A DNA stretch of 64,000 nt from NCBI RefSeq assembly GCF_902712875.1, contig NZ_LR743509.1, forward strand, positions 3,486,001-3,550,000, in the 5' to 3' direction. The notes under the pieces are model-generated. The model was not told the origin of the DNA and searched no databases. It was given only the letters and a program-made list of their open reading frames with translations. The position numbers were made by a program, and so were the translations under genes. Positions within the stretch are counted from its first letter, which is position 1, and each line of letters starts with the position of its first letter. This document shows positions 16,532-26,546 of the stretch, in pieces. This DNA is from Hyphomicrobium sp. ghe19 (GTDB lineage: Bacteria; Pseudomonadota; Alphaproteobacteria; Rhizobiales; Hyphomicrobiaceae).

Positions 16532-17197
16532 ATGACTGAAGAAATTATCGGAAGAGACTTGTCGATCCTCGGCCTCTTCCAACATGCCGATATCGTCGTG
16601 AAGTCCATTATCGTCGGTCTGTTGCTGGCCTCCGTGGTTTGCTGGGCGATGGCGTTCGAAAAGCTCATTCGCGTGTGGCTGGTCAATCGCGAGATCCGCG
16701 TTCTCGAAGCCAACGGCAAATCTGGCACCATTCCTTCGGGCCGTGCCAACAGCCTGGTCGGTTCCGTGGGTGAAGCCGCCCGCACGGAGTGGGCCGAGGG
16801 CGCGGACGCTGCTTCGGCCGGCGAAGTGCGCGACCGCCTCGAAATCGCCATGCGCGCCGCCGTCAAGCGGAAGCTCAAGAGCATCGAGCAGGGCTTGCCG
16901 TTTCTCGCGACGCTCGGATCTGCCGCGCCGTTCATCGGATTGTTCGGCACCGTCTGGGGCATCATGAATTCGTTCACGGCGATCGCTCAGCAGAAAGATA
17001 CGAGCTTGGCCGTCGTCGCGCCCGGCATCGCGGAAGCGTTGTTCGCAACGGCCGTCGGCCTCGCCGCCGCCATCCCGGCCGTCATTTTCTACAACCAGAT
17101 CACGGTCGCGCTCGGAAGAGCGTCGGAACGGGTTGCGCCTGCCATCGTCGGTTTGGCGCGGACGCTTTCCCGCCGTGGCGTTGAGGGTGTGAACTGA
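16532..17197 (+). CDS. exbB: ExbB/TolQ/MotA-type proton channel subunit
   Basis: A 221-aa inner-membrane protein, one of the two stator subunits that couple the proton gradient to TonB. Three membrane segments are visible: [20 protein letters not shown], then after a long cytoplasmic loop [20 protein letters not shown] and [20 protein letters not shown]. The family signature [18 protein letters not shown] is present. The stop overlaps the exbD start (TGATG). The presence of a dedicated TonB at the third position favours ExbB over TolQ. Confidence 0.88.
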   Translation: MTEEIIGRDLSILGLFQHADIVVKSIIVGLLLASVVCWAMAFEKLIRVWLVNREIRVLEANGKSGTIPSGRANSLVGSVGEAARTEWAEGADAASAGEVRDRLEIAMRAAVKRKLKSIEQGLPFLATLGSAAPFIGLFGTVWGIMNSFTAIAQQKDTSLAVVAPGIAEALFATAVGLAAAIPAVIFYNQITVALGRASERVAPAIVGLARTLSRRGVEGVN

Positions 17198-17646
17198 TGG
17201 GAATGTCTGTTGGCAGCGCGTCGGGCGAAGACGGCGACAGCTACAAGCCTTTGGCCGAGATCAACGTCACGCCGTTCGTCGACGTGATGCTCGTGCTGTT
17301 GATCATCTTCATGGTCGCTGCGCCCCTGATGGTTCAGGGTGTGCCGCTCGATCTGCCGAAGACATCAGCGTCGAAACTCGGCGCGCAGAAAAAGCCGATG
17401 GTCGTTTCGCTGGCGCCCGATGGCAAGCTCTACATCCGCGACGAGGAAGTGACGCGCGACACGCTCGTGTCACGTCTCATGCAGATCAAGTCGAGCGAAG
17501 GCGACGGCGTCGTTTACGTGCGCGCGGATCGAAAAATTGCCTATGGCGACGTGATGGAACTTCTGGGGCGCGTCGGTGAGTCGGGTTACGCGCGCGTTTC
17601 CCTTCTCTCTCAGCCTTCGCCCTCCGGAGAAACTGTTAAGAACTAA
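17197..17646 (+). CDS. exbD: ExbD/TolR-type biopolymer transport subunit
   Basis: A 149-aa protein with one N-terminal membrane helix, [20 protein letters not shown], containing the aspartate used in proton translocation, and a periplasmic domain with [15 protein letters not shown] and [38 protein letters not shown] is the standard family start. Its start codon overlaps the exbB stop, and its stop overlaps the tonB start by one base, so the three proteins are made together. Confidence 0.88.
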   Translation: MGMSVGSASGEDGDSYKPLAEINVTPFVDVMLVLLIIFMVAAPLMVQGVPLDLPKTSASKLGAQKKPMVVSLAPDGKLYIRDEEVTRDTLVSRLMQIKSSEGDGVVYVRADRKIAYGDVMELLGRVGESGYARVSLLSQPSPSGETVKN

Positions 17647-18389
17647 TGCCCAGAGCCGCCGGAATGAACGTGTTGCGAGCGACCGCCATTCTTCTGTCCC
17701 TGTTGATCCACGGGTCGATCGGCTATGGGATGCTGCCTGATTTGCAAAATTCCAATATCGAGGCTCTCGACCTCGGGAAGGGCACGGACATCGTCCTCGT
17801 CCAGCAAGGCATCGCGACGGAGGGCATATCAAAGCTCGGCGACGCGATGGAGACCATCGAGACGACCGAGATCGTTCCTGTCCAGGAGCAGCAGTCGAAG
17901 CCTCCCGAAGAAGTCAAACCGGACGAGCTTCGCGACGTCATCACGTCCGACGCCAGCGATGTCGAAGCGGACGCCGTTAAGACCGACGAACCGCCGCCGC
18001 TCGAAACTCCGCCGCCGGAGCCGCAGGTCGTCGAGACGAAGCAGCAGCCAGAGCAGGTCGCGATCGTGACCGAGCAGAGTTCGGGCGAAGCGAAGTCGGG
18101 CGGCAATGCCAGGGAGTTCGGTCTCTACCTCGGCAAGATCAACGACCATGTGCAGCGTGCAAAGGTGAATCCCCGTACGACGGTTGCAGGTACGGTCGTG
18201 ATGAAATTCACGATCGGCGTCGACGGGACGCTGCTCTCCAAGGAAATTGCGACAAGCTCGGGCTCGAAGCTTCTCGACGACGCTGCCACGGCGGCTATCG
18301 ACCGCGCGGCACCGTTCCCGCCGATCCCGCCGGAAGTGAGTGTAAAGCCGCTGGCGTTCACCCAGCCGTTCAAATTCATCATGCGATAA
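17646..18389 (+). CDS. tonB: TonB family energy-transducing protein
   Basis: A 247-aa periplasm-spanning protein that passes energy from ExbBD to outer-membrane receptors. Seen: an N-terminal anchor (ATAILLSLLIHGSIGYGMLP), a long Pro/Glu-rich linker (PPPLETPPPEPQVVE) at about residues 80-140, and the C-terminal TonB domain with AKVNPRTTVAGTVVMKFTIG and AIDRAAPFPPIPPE. No TonB-dependent receptor is encoded next to it. Last gene of the operon; a weak hairpin follows at about 18396. Confidence 0.88.
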   Translation: MPRAAGMNVLRATAILLSLLIHGSIGYGMLPDLQNSNIEALDLGKGTDIVLVQQGIATEGISKLGDAMETIETTEIVPVQEQQSKPPEEVKPDELRDVITSDASDVEADAVKTDEPPPLETPPPEPQVVETKQQPEQVAIVTEQSSGEAKSGGNAREFGLYLGKINDHVQRAKVNPRTTVAGTVVMKFTIGVDGTLLSKEIATSSGSKLLDDAATAAIDRAAPFPPIPPEVSVKPLAFTQPFKFIMR

Positions 18390-18609
18390 TAGTTTCTGTT
18401 GCTCTTGCAACAGCTCGCGCTTTCCGCGCGACAAGTCTTACTGCGCTTCGGGCGCCCGTGCGGACAACCTCCAGCAGAGCGGATTCTTAATTTTCGTAAG
18501 TCACTCCAGTTGCAGCTGCAGCCCGCGAGCGACGGGGCTTTGGATTAACCTTGAGTTAGCTACTCGCCCCTAGATTGAAACGGCTTTCAGCACTGCGTTA
18601 GGCTGCATT

Positions 18610-19485
18610 ATGATGTTTGGCTCAGTTGGAACCGCCAAATCCAACTCCCTGATGAACGAGTATGCGTCGCTATTGAGCGACGCCGTTCTGCGTCATCGCG
18701 CGCGCGTGGCCGAGCAATCCGCGCGCATCGAAGCGGAGCTTGCCGGCAAAGTAAAATCCGAATTCATCGCCAACATGAGCCATGAGCTCAGGACACCGTT
18801 GAACACGGTCATCGGCTTTTCGAAGCTCCTGACGCAGCATCAGCAGCGCCGCTTGCCGGACAAAGAGATCGTCGAATACGCGACGCTCATTCATGATGCC
18901 GCGGGCCACCTGCTCTCGGTCATCAACGATATTCTCGACATCTCCAAAATTCAGAGCGGAAAATATTCGCTCGACGCGCGCGAGGTGAATGTCGGCGAAA
19001 TTCTCGCCGGTTGCATCACATCGTTCCGAATGATGGCAAGCGAAGCGCAAGTGGATTTGCGCTTCGGCATTGCGCCTGATCTACGCCCGATCCGCGGCGA
19101 CGCCGAGAAGTTGCGCCAGATCTTCACGAACATCATTGCCAACGCTCTCAAGTTCACGCCGGCAGACGGCACGGTGGACGTGAGCACGCGACGGACCAAC
19201 AGCGGCGGCGTCATCATCGCCATCCGAGACAGCGGCGTCGGCATGACGGAAGAAGAAATCGCTATCGCCATGACGCCGTTCGGGCAGGTGGACGGCGGCC
19301 GTTCGCGCTGGCGGGAGGGCGCCGGTCTCGGCTTGCCGATCGCCAAAGCGCTCGTCGAGCTGCACGGTGGTTCACTCGAACTCCGTTCGAAGAAAGGCAC
19401 CGGCACGGAGGTCGTCATCAACCTTCCGGCGCGGGACAGTGTGAGCGCGGTCGACTCTACGCAAATGATTGCCAACGGCGCTTAA
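18610..19485 (+). CDS. Soluble sensor histidine kinase (HisKA + HATPase)
   Basis: A 291-aa kinase with no membrane segments and almost no input domain. The dimerisation/phosphoacceptor site is FIANMSHELRTPLNTVIGFS (His at about residue 61). The ATPase N box is FTNIIANALKFTPADG, G1 is IRDSGVGMTEEEI, and G2 is WREGAGLGLPIAKALVELHG. About 50 residues of predicted coil precede the H box. No response regulator is adjacent, so it is an orphan kinase. The HerA-like ATPase follows 22 bases after its stop; they may share a transcript. Confidence 0.85.
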   Translation: MMFGSVGTAKSNSLMNEYASLLSDAVLRHRARVAEQSARIEAELAGKVKSEFIANMSHELRTPLNTVIGFSKLLTQHQQRRLPDKEIVEYATLIHDAAGHLLSVINDILDISKIQSGKYSLDAREVNVGEILAGCITSFRMMASEAQVDLRFGIAPDLRPIRGDAEKLRQIFTNIIANALKFTPADGTVDVSTRRTNSGGVIIAIRDSGVGMTEEEIAIAMTPFGQVDGGRSRWREGAGLGLPIAKALVELHGGSLELRSKKGTGTEVVINLPARDSVSAVDSTQMIANGA

Positions 19486-19507
19486 TAGGCCCGAGATCCG
19501 GATCAGT

Positions 19508-21505
19508 ATGCCTGGCTCAAGTACCTCAACTCAGATGAATGGCGGTCTCGATACCTCGATCGGGCGCATCGTTTCGGTCACGGGGTCGAAGGCGATCGTC
19601 TTGCTCGACGGCGCCGGCGACCTGCGCTCCCGCTCGCCGGATGGCCGGCCCGAAATGGGAACCCTGCTCGCGATCGAAACCAGCCGGACGACCGTGCTCG
19701 CCATTGTTTCGGCGCTGAGCGTTCCCGTCCCATCGCAACGCGAGGGCGACAGCGAGGTCTGGATCGCAGAACTTGGTCTCGTCGGCGAATTGACGACGGT
19801 CAGTGAAAGCAAGACGCCGAAATTCAACCGTGGCGTCACCGGCTATCCGGCGCTCGGCGACCGGGTTCGCCTGGCTTTGCGGACAGAGCTCGAGGCGACG
19901 TTCTGCGGCGATAGCGGAGCGATGGTGCGTGTCGGCTCGATCCGCCAGGACAGCACGATCCCCGCAATGGTCCGCGTCGACGAGCTGCTCGGCAAGCATT
20001 TCGCGATACTCGGCACCACGGGAACCGGCAAATCGTGCACGACGGCGCTGATCCTCAGATCGATCGTCGAAAAGAACCCGAACGCGCACATCGTGCTGCT
20101 CGATCCGCACAACGAATATGCGACGGCATTCAGCGAATGGGCCGAAGTGATCTCGCCGCGGAACATGCAGCTGCCCTATTGGCTGCTGACGTTCGAGGAA
20201 CTGCAGGAAGTTCTCGTCGGCGACAGCGACCGCAAAGCCGAGATCGAGATCCTTCAGGAAGTCATCCCGATTGCCAAGGCGCGTTACAATAGCAGCCGCG
20301 CGAACGAACCTGCGAAGCTCCGTCGCGGCTACTCGGACGCCAGCCGCTACACGGTCGACACGCCCGTTCCCTATCGTATCTCCGATCTGCTGCTGCTGAT
20401 CGACGAACGGCTCGGCAAACTCGAGAACAGAAAAGACCTCGCGCCCTACCGGCTTCTGAAGCACCGGATCGAGACGATCTCGCAAGACGGCCGCTACGCC
20501 TTCATGTTCGGATCGCTCACCGTTTATGACGGCATGACCCAGGTGCTCGGCCGAATTTTCCGGGTTCCCGTCAACCGCAAGCCGATCACGATCCTCGAGC
20601 TTACCGGCATCCCGTCGGAAGTCGTCAATGTCGTCGTTTCGGTTCTGTGCCGCATGACGTTCGACTTCGCGCTATGGAGCGAAGGCCAGGTGCCGGTGAC
20701 GCTCGTCTGCGAAGAAGCGCATCGCTACGTGCCCGCAAACTCGACGCTCGGCTTCGAGCCTTGCAAGCGCGCGATTGCGAAGATCGCCAAGGAAGGCCGG
20801 AAATACGGCGCCTCGCTTTGCATCGTCACGCAGCGCCCGGCGGAAATCGATCCGACCATTCTTTCCCAGTGCAACACGGTCTTTGCTCTGCGCATGTCGA
20901 ACGACCGCGACCAGGAGATCGTCGCCTCGGCGGTGGCCGACACCGGTGCAGGACTTTTGGAATTTCTCCCCTCGCTCGGGCAGCGCGAAGCGATCGCGTT
21001 CGGCGACGGCATGGCCTTGCCGGTGCGGATCAAGTTCGACGAATTGCCGAAGCGCTGCCTGCCGAAGTCATCGACTGCGAACTTCTCGGAGCGGTGGCAG
21101 AAGTCTCTTGGCGACGATGGCTTCCTCGATCAAATCGTCGAGCGCTGGCGCGCCTCGGGCATACCGGCGAGCAATGATGGATCGCAGCATCTCGCAATGA
21201 TGGCGGATGCTCTCGGCTTTCACGGCAACGCGCATCCGGGCGCGGTGCCGGAGGTTCATGACGCCGGTCACGATGCAAGCGTCTCCGGGCATAAAATGCC
21301 GATGGCGCCGACGCCTTACGGCACCACGTCCGCCGTTCCACGGCCGAGCGTGCCGCTGCCCCGCCGCGATATGCCGCCGGCCCTGCCTTCGGGTGCCTCC
21401 TCGGTCTCGGCCCCTGCCACGGCATCGCATCAGGGGGCCAAATCATCTACGTCGGCTGAATCGCTGCGGTCGCTGCGCGAACGCCTGACGCGTCCGCTAG
21501 GCTGA
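19508..21505 (+). CDS. HerA-like hexameric ATPase (DUF87) with long C-terminal tail
   Basis: A 665-aa ATPase of the HerA/FtsK superfamily. It has an N-terminal beta-barrel (HAS-barrel-like) of about 150 residues, Walker A GTTGTGKSCTT with the following IVLLDPHNEYATAF, Walker B LVCEEAHRYVP, and the arginine-finger region GASLCIVTQRPAEIDPTIL. HerA proteins translocate DNA and usually pair with the nuclease NurA, which is not adjacent. The last roughly 100 residues are Pro/Ser/Ala-rich and probably disordered. The ATG at 19508 is preferred to the TTG at 19469, which would overlap the kinase. DNA repair or transfer is a possible role; unproven. Confidence 0.8.
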   Translation: MPGSSTSTQMNGGLDTSIGRIVSVTGSKAIVLLDGAGDLRSRSPDGRPEMGTLLAIETSRTTVLAIVSALSVPVPSQREGDSEVWIAELGLVGELTTVSESKTPKFNRGVTGYPALGDRVRLALRTELEATFCGDSGAMVRVGSIRQDSTIPAMVRVDELLGKHFAILGTTGTGKSCTTALILRSIVEKNPNAHIVLLDPHNEYATAFSEWAEVISPRNMQLPYWLLTFEELQEVLVGDSDRKAEIEILQEVIPIAKARYNSSRANEPAKLRRGYSDASRYTVDTPVPYRISDLLLLIDERLGKLENRKDLAPYRLLKHRIETISQDGRYAFMFGSLTVYDGMTQVLGRIFRVPVNRKPITILELTGIPSEVVNVVVSVLCRMTFDFALWSEGQVPVTLVCEEAHRYVPANSTLGFEPCKRAIAKIAKEGRKYGASLCIVTQRPAEIDPTILSQCNTVFALRMSNDRDQEIVASAVADTGAGLLEFLPSLGQREAIAFGDGMALPVRIKFDELPKRCLPKSSTANFSERWQKSLGDDGFLDQIVERWRASGIPASNDGSQHLAMMADALGFHGNAHPGAVPEVHDAGHDASVSGHKMPMAPTPYGTTSAVPRPSVPLPRRDMPPALPSGASSVSAPATASHQGAKSSTSAESLRSLRERLTRPLG

Positions 21506-21682
21506 TTGGTTCGAGCTTTGCGCGGGCCGCTTCTGCATAGCTGTCGTATTTGGGCCGTACACATTGCGTCCCATTGGCATTCGTCGTCGCGCGGATTTCC
21601 TATTAATTTGCGCGAATGTCCCTGAAGGCCGTTTGTGCGCTACATAGACGTTGACCTTTGATAATGGGGGTACCATTTCTCG

Positions 21683-23128
21683 ATGAGCAATATTTACCCA
21701 GTGATTTTGTCGGGCGGCTCGGGGACGCGGTTGTGGCCGCTGTCGCGGGCGATGTATCCGAAGCAGTTCATTCGCTTCTTCAACGGTCAAAGCTCGTCGT
21801 TTCTCGGCGCGGCGCTCGGGCGGCTGCCGGGACCTGAGGGTTTCGAGCGGCCGATCCTCCTTTGCAACAACGACCACCGGTTTCTGGTGCGCGAGGAAGT
21901 CGAGCGCGCCGGTCTCGAGCCGCGCGCCATAGTGCTCGAGCCCATCGCGCGCAACACGGCACCGGCCATCGCGGTCGCGGCGCTGATTGCGCTTGCCGAC
22001 AATCCGGACGCCGTTCTCGCGGTCATGCCGTCCGATCACGTCATCGAAGACGGCGCGGCGTTCGCGCAGAACATCCGGCGCGCGGCTGAGGTCGCGGCGA
22101 CGGGCAAGCTCGTCCTCTTCGGCATCAAGCCGACGGAGCCGCATACCGGCTACGGCTACATCAAGCGGGGCGCGGCGCTCGCAGGCTTTGACGGTCACGC
22201 ATTCACTGTCGAGAGCTTTGCGGAAAAGCCCGACCGCGCCACGGCGGAGCGCTATCTCGCCGATGGCGGCTATTTCTGGAACAGCGGAATTTTTGCTCTC
22301 AACGCCAAGACGTATCTGGCTGAAATCGAGCGGCTGGAGCCGAAAATTCTCGAGGCGGCAAGGGCTGCGCTCGCGGGCGCGACGGACGACCTCGGCTTCC
22401 TGCGCCTCGACCGCGCCGGCTTCGCGGCGTCGCCCAACATCTCGATCGATTATGCGGTGATGGAGAAGACGCGGGCAGCGGCAATCCTGCCGATGGACGT
22501 CGGCTGGAACGACGTCGGCTCGTGGTCGTCGCTGTGGGACATCGCGCCCCGGGACGACAAGGGCAACTTCATCAAAGGCGAAGCGGTGCTCGAAGACACT
22601 TCGAACTGCTACGTCCATTCCGAGCGCTCGATCGTGTCGACCATCGGTGTCAGCGATCTCGTCATCGTGAACACGCCGGACGCGCTGCTCGTCGCCGACA
22701 AGAGCCGCACGCAGGATGTTTCCAAGATCGTGCAGCGGCTGAAGCAATCGAACCGCAAGGAGCAGGAGCAGCACCTCCGAAACTACCGGCCATGGGGGTA
22801 CTTCGAGACGCTCAACATCGGGCCGCGGTTTCAGGTGAAGCTCTTGCACGTGAAGCCCGGCGGCATGCTTTCAATGCAAATGCATCATCACCGGTCGGAG
22901 CATTGGATCGTCGTGCAGGGGACGGCGCAGGTGTCGATCGGCGACCGGGAGCAGCTCGTGCGCGAGAACGAGAGCGTCTACATTTTCGCGACGCAATGGC
23001 ACCGGCTGCAAAATCCCGGCAAGGTGCCGGTCGAAATCATCGAAGTGCAGATCGGCTCGTACCTCGGCGAGGACGACATCATGCGCACCGACGACATCTA
23101 TCACCGCCAGCCCGAAGAGACGAAATAG
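21683..23128 (+). CDS. manC: Mannose-1-phosphate guanylyltransferase / mannose-6-phosphate isomerase
   Basis: A 481-aa bifunctional enzyme making GDP-mannose for surface polysaccharides. The N-terminal nucleotidyltransferase starts VILSGGSGTRLWPLSR and contains EPIARNTAPAIAVAAL, VMPSDHVIED and FVEKP-type VESFAEKPDR. The C-terminal cupin isomerase has RPWGYFETLNIGPRFQVK and MHHHRSEHWIVVQGTAQV, which hold the metal histidines. The length is standard for type II enzymes. It stands alone; the Wzz-like gene 6 kb upstream could use the same pathway. Confidence 0.92.
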   Translation: MSNIYPVILSGGSGTRLWPLSRAMYPKQFIRFFNGQSSSFLGAALGRLPGPEGFERPILLCNNDHRFLVREEVERAGLEPRAIVLEPIARNTAPAIAVAALIALADNPDAVLAVMPSDHVIEDGAAFAQNIRRAAEVAATGKLVLFGIKPTEPHTGYGYIKRGAALAGFDGHAFTVESFAEKPDRATAERYLADGGYFWNSGIFALNAKTYLAEIERLEPKILEAARAALAGATDDLGFLRLDRAGFAASPNISIDYAVMEKTRAAAILPMDVGWNDVGSWSSLWDIAPRDDKGNFIKGEAVLEDTSNCYVHSERSIVSTIGVSDLVIVNTPDALLVADKSRTQDVSKIVQRLKQSNRKEQEQHLRNYRPWGYFETLNIGPRFQVKLLHVKPGGMLSMQMHHHRSEHWIVVQGTAQVSIGDREQLVRENESVYIFATQWHRLQNPGKVPVEIIEVQIGSYLGEDDIMRTDDIYHRQPEETK

Positions 23129-23181
23129 TATCCAGCGCTGGCGGCCAGCTCGCGGAAGGCGGTGAGCCAGCGCTGAGATGA

Positions 23182-24096
23182 TTATTTCGTCGGATCGGTC
23201 GGACGGAACGTGAAGATGCGCCCCGTGCCTTGCTGTGGCGCGGGCGTTTCGCTTGGTTGAGGAGAAGCCGCTTGCGCAGCGGCGGCGGCTGCGCTCTCGC
23301 CCTCGCTCCTGTCGCGGAAGTTCCGCCAGCTAACGGGAATGAAGCCAAGATAAATCAGCGTCAACACAGTCAGCGTTTCGTAAGGATAGGTGAACAGGAA
23401 CGCGACGACGCCGATGGCGACGACGAATATCGGCAATACCCATTCCCGTCCCACGCGCTCGCCGACCAGTTTGCCGGAGTATGTCGGGATCGACGACACC
23501 ATCATGAAGGCGACGAATACCGTGTAGACGAGCACGATCTTCAATGCCCACTGCGTTTTGATGTCGGCTAGGCCGAGCTGATCGAGATAGACCGGCAGCA
23601 GCAGGACGATTGCCGCCGCGGGCGTCGGCATGCCCATGAAGTAGTTCGATTGCCACTTCGGTTTGTCATCGTCGAGCGCCGCATTGAAGCGTGCTAGGCG
23701 GAGCGCGGAGGCGAGCGCGAAGATCATCACGCAGATCCAGCCTGCGCTTTTCAGGTCGCCGAGCCCCCAATTGAAAAGCAGAAAAGCCGGAGCGACGCCG
23801 AAGTTCACAAAGTCGGCGAGACTGTCGAGTTCGGCACCGAAACGGGACGAGGCTTTCAAGAGCCGGGCGATGCGGCCATCGATGCCGTCGAGACAGGCGG
23901 CGAAGACAATCGCCGCCAGCGCCAAATCGTAACGGCCTTCGATCCCCATCCGGATCGATGTCAGGCCGGCGCACAGACCGAGGAGCGTGAAGAAATTCGG
24001 CACGAGCATCCGCACCGGCACGCGCCGGTGACGGAACAGAGACCGGCGCCTGCGACGGCGCGTTTCGGTCTCGATGAATGGCTCATCCGCATCCAT
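23182..24096 (-). CDS. pssA: CDP-diacylglycerol-serine O-phosphatidyltransferase
   Basis: A 304-aa inner-membrane enzyme that makes phosphatidylserine. The CDP-alcohol phosphotransferase motif DG-x2-AR-x8-G-x3-D-x3-D is present as DGIDGRIARLLKASSRFGAELDS-type sequence at about residues 82-104. Several hydrophobic segments and an Ala/Pro-rich C-terminal tail follow. The ATG at 24096 has AAGGAG six bases upstream; 24117 is too far. It lies 49 bases after psd, whose product converts its lipid to phosphatidylethanolamine. Confidence 0.9.
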   Translation of the reverse strand: MDADEPFIETETRRRRRRSLFRHRRVPVRMLVPNFFTLLGLCAGLTSIRMGIEGRYDLALAAIVFAACLDGIDGRIARLLKASSRFGAELDSLADFVNFGVAPAFLLFNWGLGDLKSAGWICVMIFALASALRLARFNAALDDDKPKWQSNYFMGMPTPAAAIVLLLPVYLDQLGLADIKTQWALKIVLVYTVFVAFMMVSSIPTYSGKLVGERVGREWVLPIFVVAIGVVAFLFTYPYETLTVLTLIYLGFIPVSWRNFRDRSEGESAAAAAAQAASPQPSETPAPQQGTGRIFTFRPTDPTK

Positions 24097-24145
24097 GGCA
24101 GGCTCCTTATGGTCCATGCCTTAAGTGTCAAAGCGGGGCGCGACC

Positions 24146-24859
24146 TCAGGCGTGGCGCGCTTCGCGTTCCGGCTCGATCGATTGAAGATCTGCCAAAACC
24201 GTCTCGCCTGCAACCGCACGCTGACCAACGCTGACGAGAGCGTTTTTGCCGGGTGGCAGATAAACGTCCACACGCGACCCAAAACGGATCAAACCGAAGC
24301 GCTGGCCGGTTCCGAGTGTGTCACCCACCTCGCAAAAGGTCACGATGCGGCGCGCCACAAGTCCTGCGATTTGCACCACGCCGACGTCGCCTTCGGCTGG
24401 GGTCTCGATGACGATAAGCCGGCGTTCGTTGTCTTCGCTCGCCTTGTCGAGAGCTGCGTTCAAAAACGTGCCCGGTATATAGATGGACCGGACGACGCGG
24501 CCGGCGATGGGCGCGCGGTTAATGTGAACGTCGAACACCGAGAGGAATGTCGAGATGCGGGTGCGCGGCTCCGAGCCGAGGCCCATCTCGGCAGGTGGCA
24601 CGACTTTCTCGATGCCGGAGATCTTGCCGTCGGCGGCGGAGACGACGAGGCCAGGTCTCAGCGGTGTCACGCGCTGCGGATCACGGAAGAAATAGATGAC
24701 CCACGCGGTGATGCCGGCGCAGATCCATCCGAGCGGCGGATAGAGAAAGAAGAACAGCAACGTCACCGCCGCGGCGATACCAACGAACTTGTGTCCATCG
24801 GGATGCACGGGCGATAGCTGGTCGAAAATCGTATCGAGAATGCCGTGACCTTTGGACAC
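24146..24859 (-). CDS. psd: Phosphatidylserine decarboxylase
   Basis: A 237-aa short (type A) proenzyme converting phosphatidylserine to phosphatidylethanolamine. Self-cleavage at the Gly-Ser of [14 protein letters not shown] yields the pyruvoyl subunit. The N-terminal part has two close membrane segments ([20 protein letters not shown] and [13 protein letters not shown]) and [14 protein letters not shown], the conserved substrate loop. The start is a GTG with GGAGG seven bases upstream. First gene of the psd-pssA pair. Confidence 0.92.
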   Translation of the reverse strand: MSKGHGILDTIFDQLSPVHPDGHKFVGIAAAVTLLFFFLYPPLGWICAGITAWVIYFFRDPQRVTPLRPGLVVSAADGKISGIEKVVPPAEMGLGSEPRTRISTFLSVFDVHINRAPIAGRVVRSIYIPGTFLNAALDKASEDNERRLIVIETPAEGDVGVVQIAGLVARRIVTFCEVGDTLGTGQRFGLIRFGSRVDVYLPPGKNALVSVGQRAVAGETVLADLQSIEPEREARHA

Positions 24860-24903
24860 GAATTACCTCCTGCCGAGAATTTCTGGTTGCGATAGCACGC
24901 GGG

Positions 24904-26370
24904 TTACGACAACGGCACTGCGACGAAGCGGAGATCGCCCTTGCTGTCCTCGACGCGAAGCAGCACGGCCTTGCGGCCCGCCTTCTTGACCTTTTCGACG
25001 CTTTTCGCGACGTCGTCCGGCTCGGAGACGCTGTCCTGCGCCGCTTCGACGATGACGTCGCCCGGCTTCAGGCCTTTGCTTGCGGCGGGGCTTTGCGGAT
25101 CGACCTGCTCGACGACGACGCCTTTGATCTTGTCGTCGAGATTGTACTTCTTGCGCAGGTCGTCGTTCAGGGGCGAGAGCATCAGGCCGATGATGGCCGA
25201 GCCCTTCGGATCGGCCTCTTTGCCCAAGTCGCTTTTGAGGTCGCTCGCGTTGTCGTCGTCGTCTTCGAGGCGGCCGACCGTCACTTGCGCGTTCTGCTTT
25301 TGACCTTTGCGAAGAAGCTCGAGGTCGACGGCTTGGCCGACCTCAGCCTGGGCGACCATCTTCGGCAGGCCGCGCATCGTCGTCACTTCCTTGCCATCGA
25401 ACCGCAAAATGACATCGCCTGCTTCGAGGCCAGCTTTCGAGGCGGGGCTGCCGGGGGTCACGGCTGCGACGAGAGCGCCTGTGTTTTCAGGCAATCCCAG
25501 CGTCTCGGCGATGTCGTCGGTAACGGTTTGGATTTTGACACCGAGCCAGCCGCGCCGCACTTCGCCGTACTGCTTCAGCTGGTCGATGACTTTCGCAACG
25601 GTGTCGGAGGGAACGGCGAAGCCGATGCCGATCGATCCGCCGGTGGGCGAGATGATCGCCGTATTCACGCCGATGACTTCGCCGTTCATGTTGAACAGCG
25701 GGCCGCCGGAGTTGCCCTTGTTGATCGCCGCGTCGGTCTGCAGATAGTCGTCATAGGGACCGGAATTGATGTCGCGGCTTTTCGCCGAAATGATGCCGAG
25801 CGAAACCGATCCGCCGAGGCCGAAGGGGTTGCCGATAGCCATGACCCAATCGCCGACTTCGATGCCGGAGGACGGGCCGAATTTCACGTCCGCGAGCGGC
25901 TTCTTCGGCGTGACCTTCAAAAGCGCGAGGTCGGCCTTGGTGTCGCGGCCGATGATCTTCTCGACGACGAGCTTGGAGCCGTCATGGAAGTTGATGTCGA
26001 TTTCCTCGGCACCTTCGATGACGTGATTGTTGGTAACGATCAGGCCTTCCTTGCCGTCGATGACGAAGCCTGAGCCCAGAGACGAGACTTTGCGGTCGCC
26101 GTGGGGCACGCCGCCGCGCTTGTTGAAGAAGTCATCGAAAAAGTCTTCGAAGGGTGCACCCTTCGGAACCTTCGGCAGCGGGGAGCCGGCCGGGCCTTTG
26201 ACGGTTTGAGATGTCGCGATGTTGACGACTGCATCCTCAAGGCGCTTGGCGAGGGGTGCGACGGACGCCGGTCCGTTCGTGAAATCGGCCAGAGCGGGTC
26301 CTGCACCAGCGGAGCCCCACAGCGCGACGAAGCCAACACTGACAAGAAGCGCCGAACGTTTCTTCATCAT
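24904..26370 (-). CDS. degP: Periplasmic Do-family serine protease (DegP/MucD type)
   Basis: A 488-aa HtrA protease/chaperone of the periplasm. A signal peptide (LLVSVGFVALWGSAGAGPAL) precedes a trypsin-like domain with His in VTNNHVIEG, Asp in DTKADLALLKV and Ser in GNSGGPLFN. Two PDZ domains follow, beginning around GWLGVKIQTVTDDIAETLG and IIGLMLSPLNDDLRKKYNL. It lies downstream of hflK-hflC-DUF2065, the common alphaproteobacterial order, after a 176-base gap that may hold its own promoter. GGAG precedes the ATG. Confidence 0.92.
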   Translation of the reverse strand: MMKKRSALLVSVGFVALWGSAGAGPALADFTNGPASVAPLAKRLEDAVVNIATSQTVKGPAGSPLPKVPKGAPFEDFFDDFFNKRGGVPHGDRKVSSLGSGFVIDGKEGLIVTNNHVIEGAEEIDINFHDGSKLVVEKIIGRDTKADLALLKVTPKKPLADVKFGPSSGIEVGDWVMAIGNPFGLGGSVSLGIISAKSRDINSGPYDDYLQTDAAINKGNSGGPLFNMNGEVIGVNTAIISPTGGSIGIGFAVPSDTVAKVIDQLKQYGEVRRGWLGVKIQTVTDDIAETLGLPENTGALVAAVTPGSPASKAGLEAGDVILRFDGKEVTTMRGLPKMVAQAEVGQAVDLELLRKGQKQNAQVTVGRLEDDDDNASDLKSDLGKEADPKGSAIIGLMLSPLNDDLRKKYNLDDKIKGVVVEQVDPQSPAASKGLKPGDVIVEAAQDSVSEPDDVAKSVEKVKKAGRKAVLLRVEDSKGDLRFVAVPLS

Positions 26371-26546
26371 CGCGAGAACTCCAGGGGCTGATCGTGTCTT
26401 ACGCTCATTCGGCGGGGTGGGGCGCTTTTGGCCAGTTCCCCGGATTGGCAGGCGTTATTGGCGCAACATCCAAGCGTCAACATGGCAACTTTAGCATACC
26501 GTCAAGGCGCGGGGATAAGTTGGTCGTTTCAGCCCCATCCCTTGAA

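Noticed and set aside
21497..22849. 450-codon minus-strand open frame
   Set aside because: Antisense shadow of manC; Arg-rich, with no motifs, and the plus strand encodes a clear enzyme.
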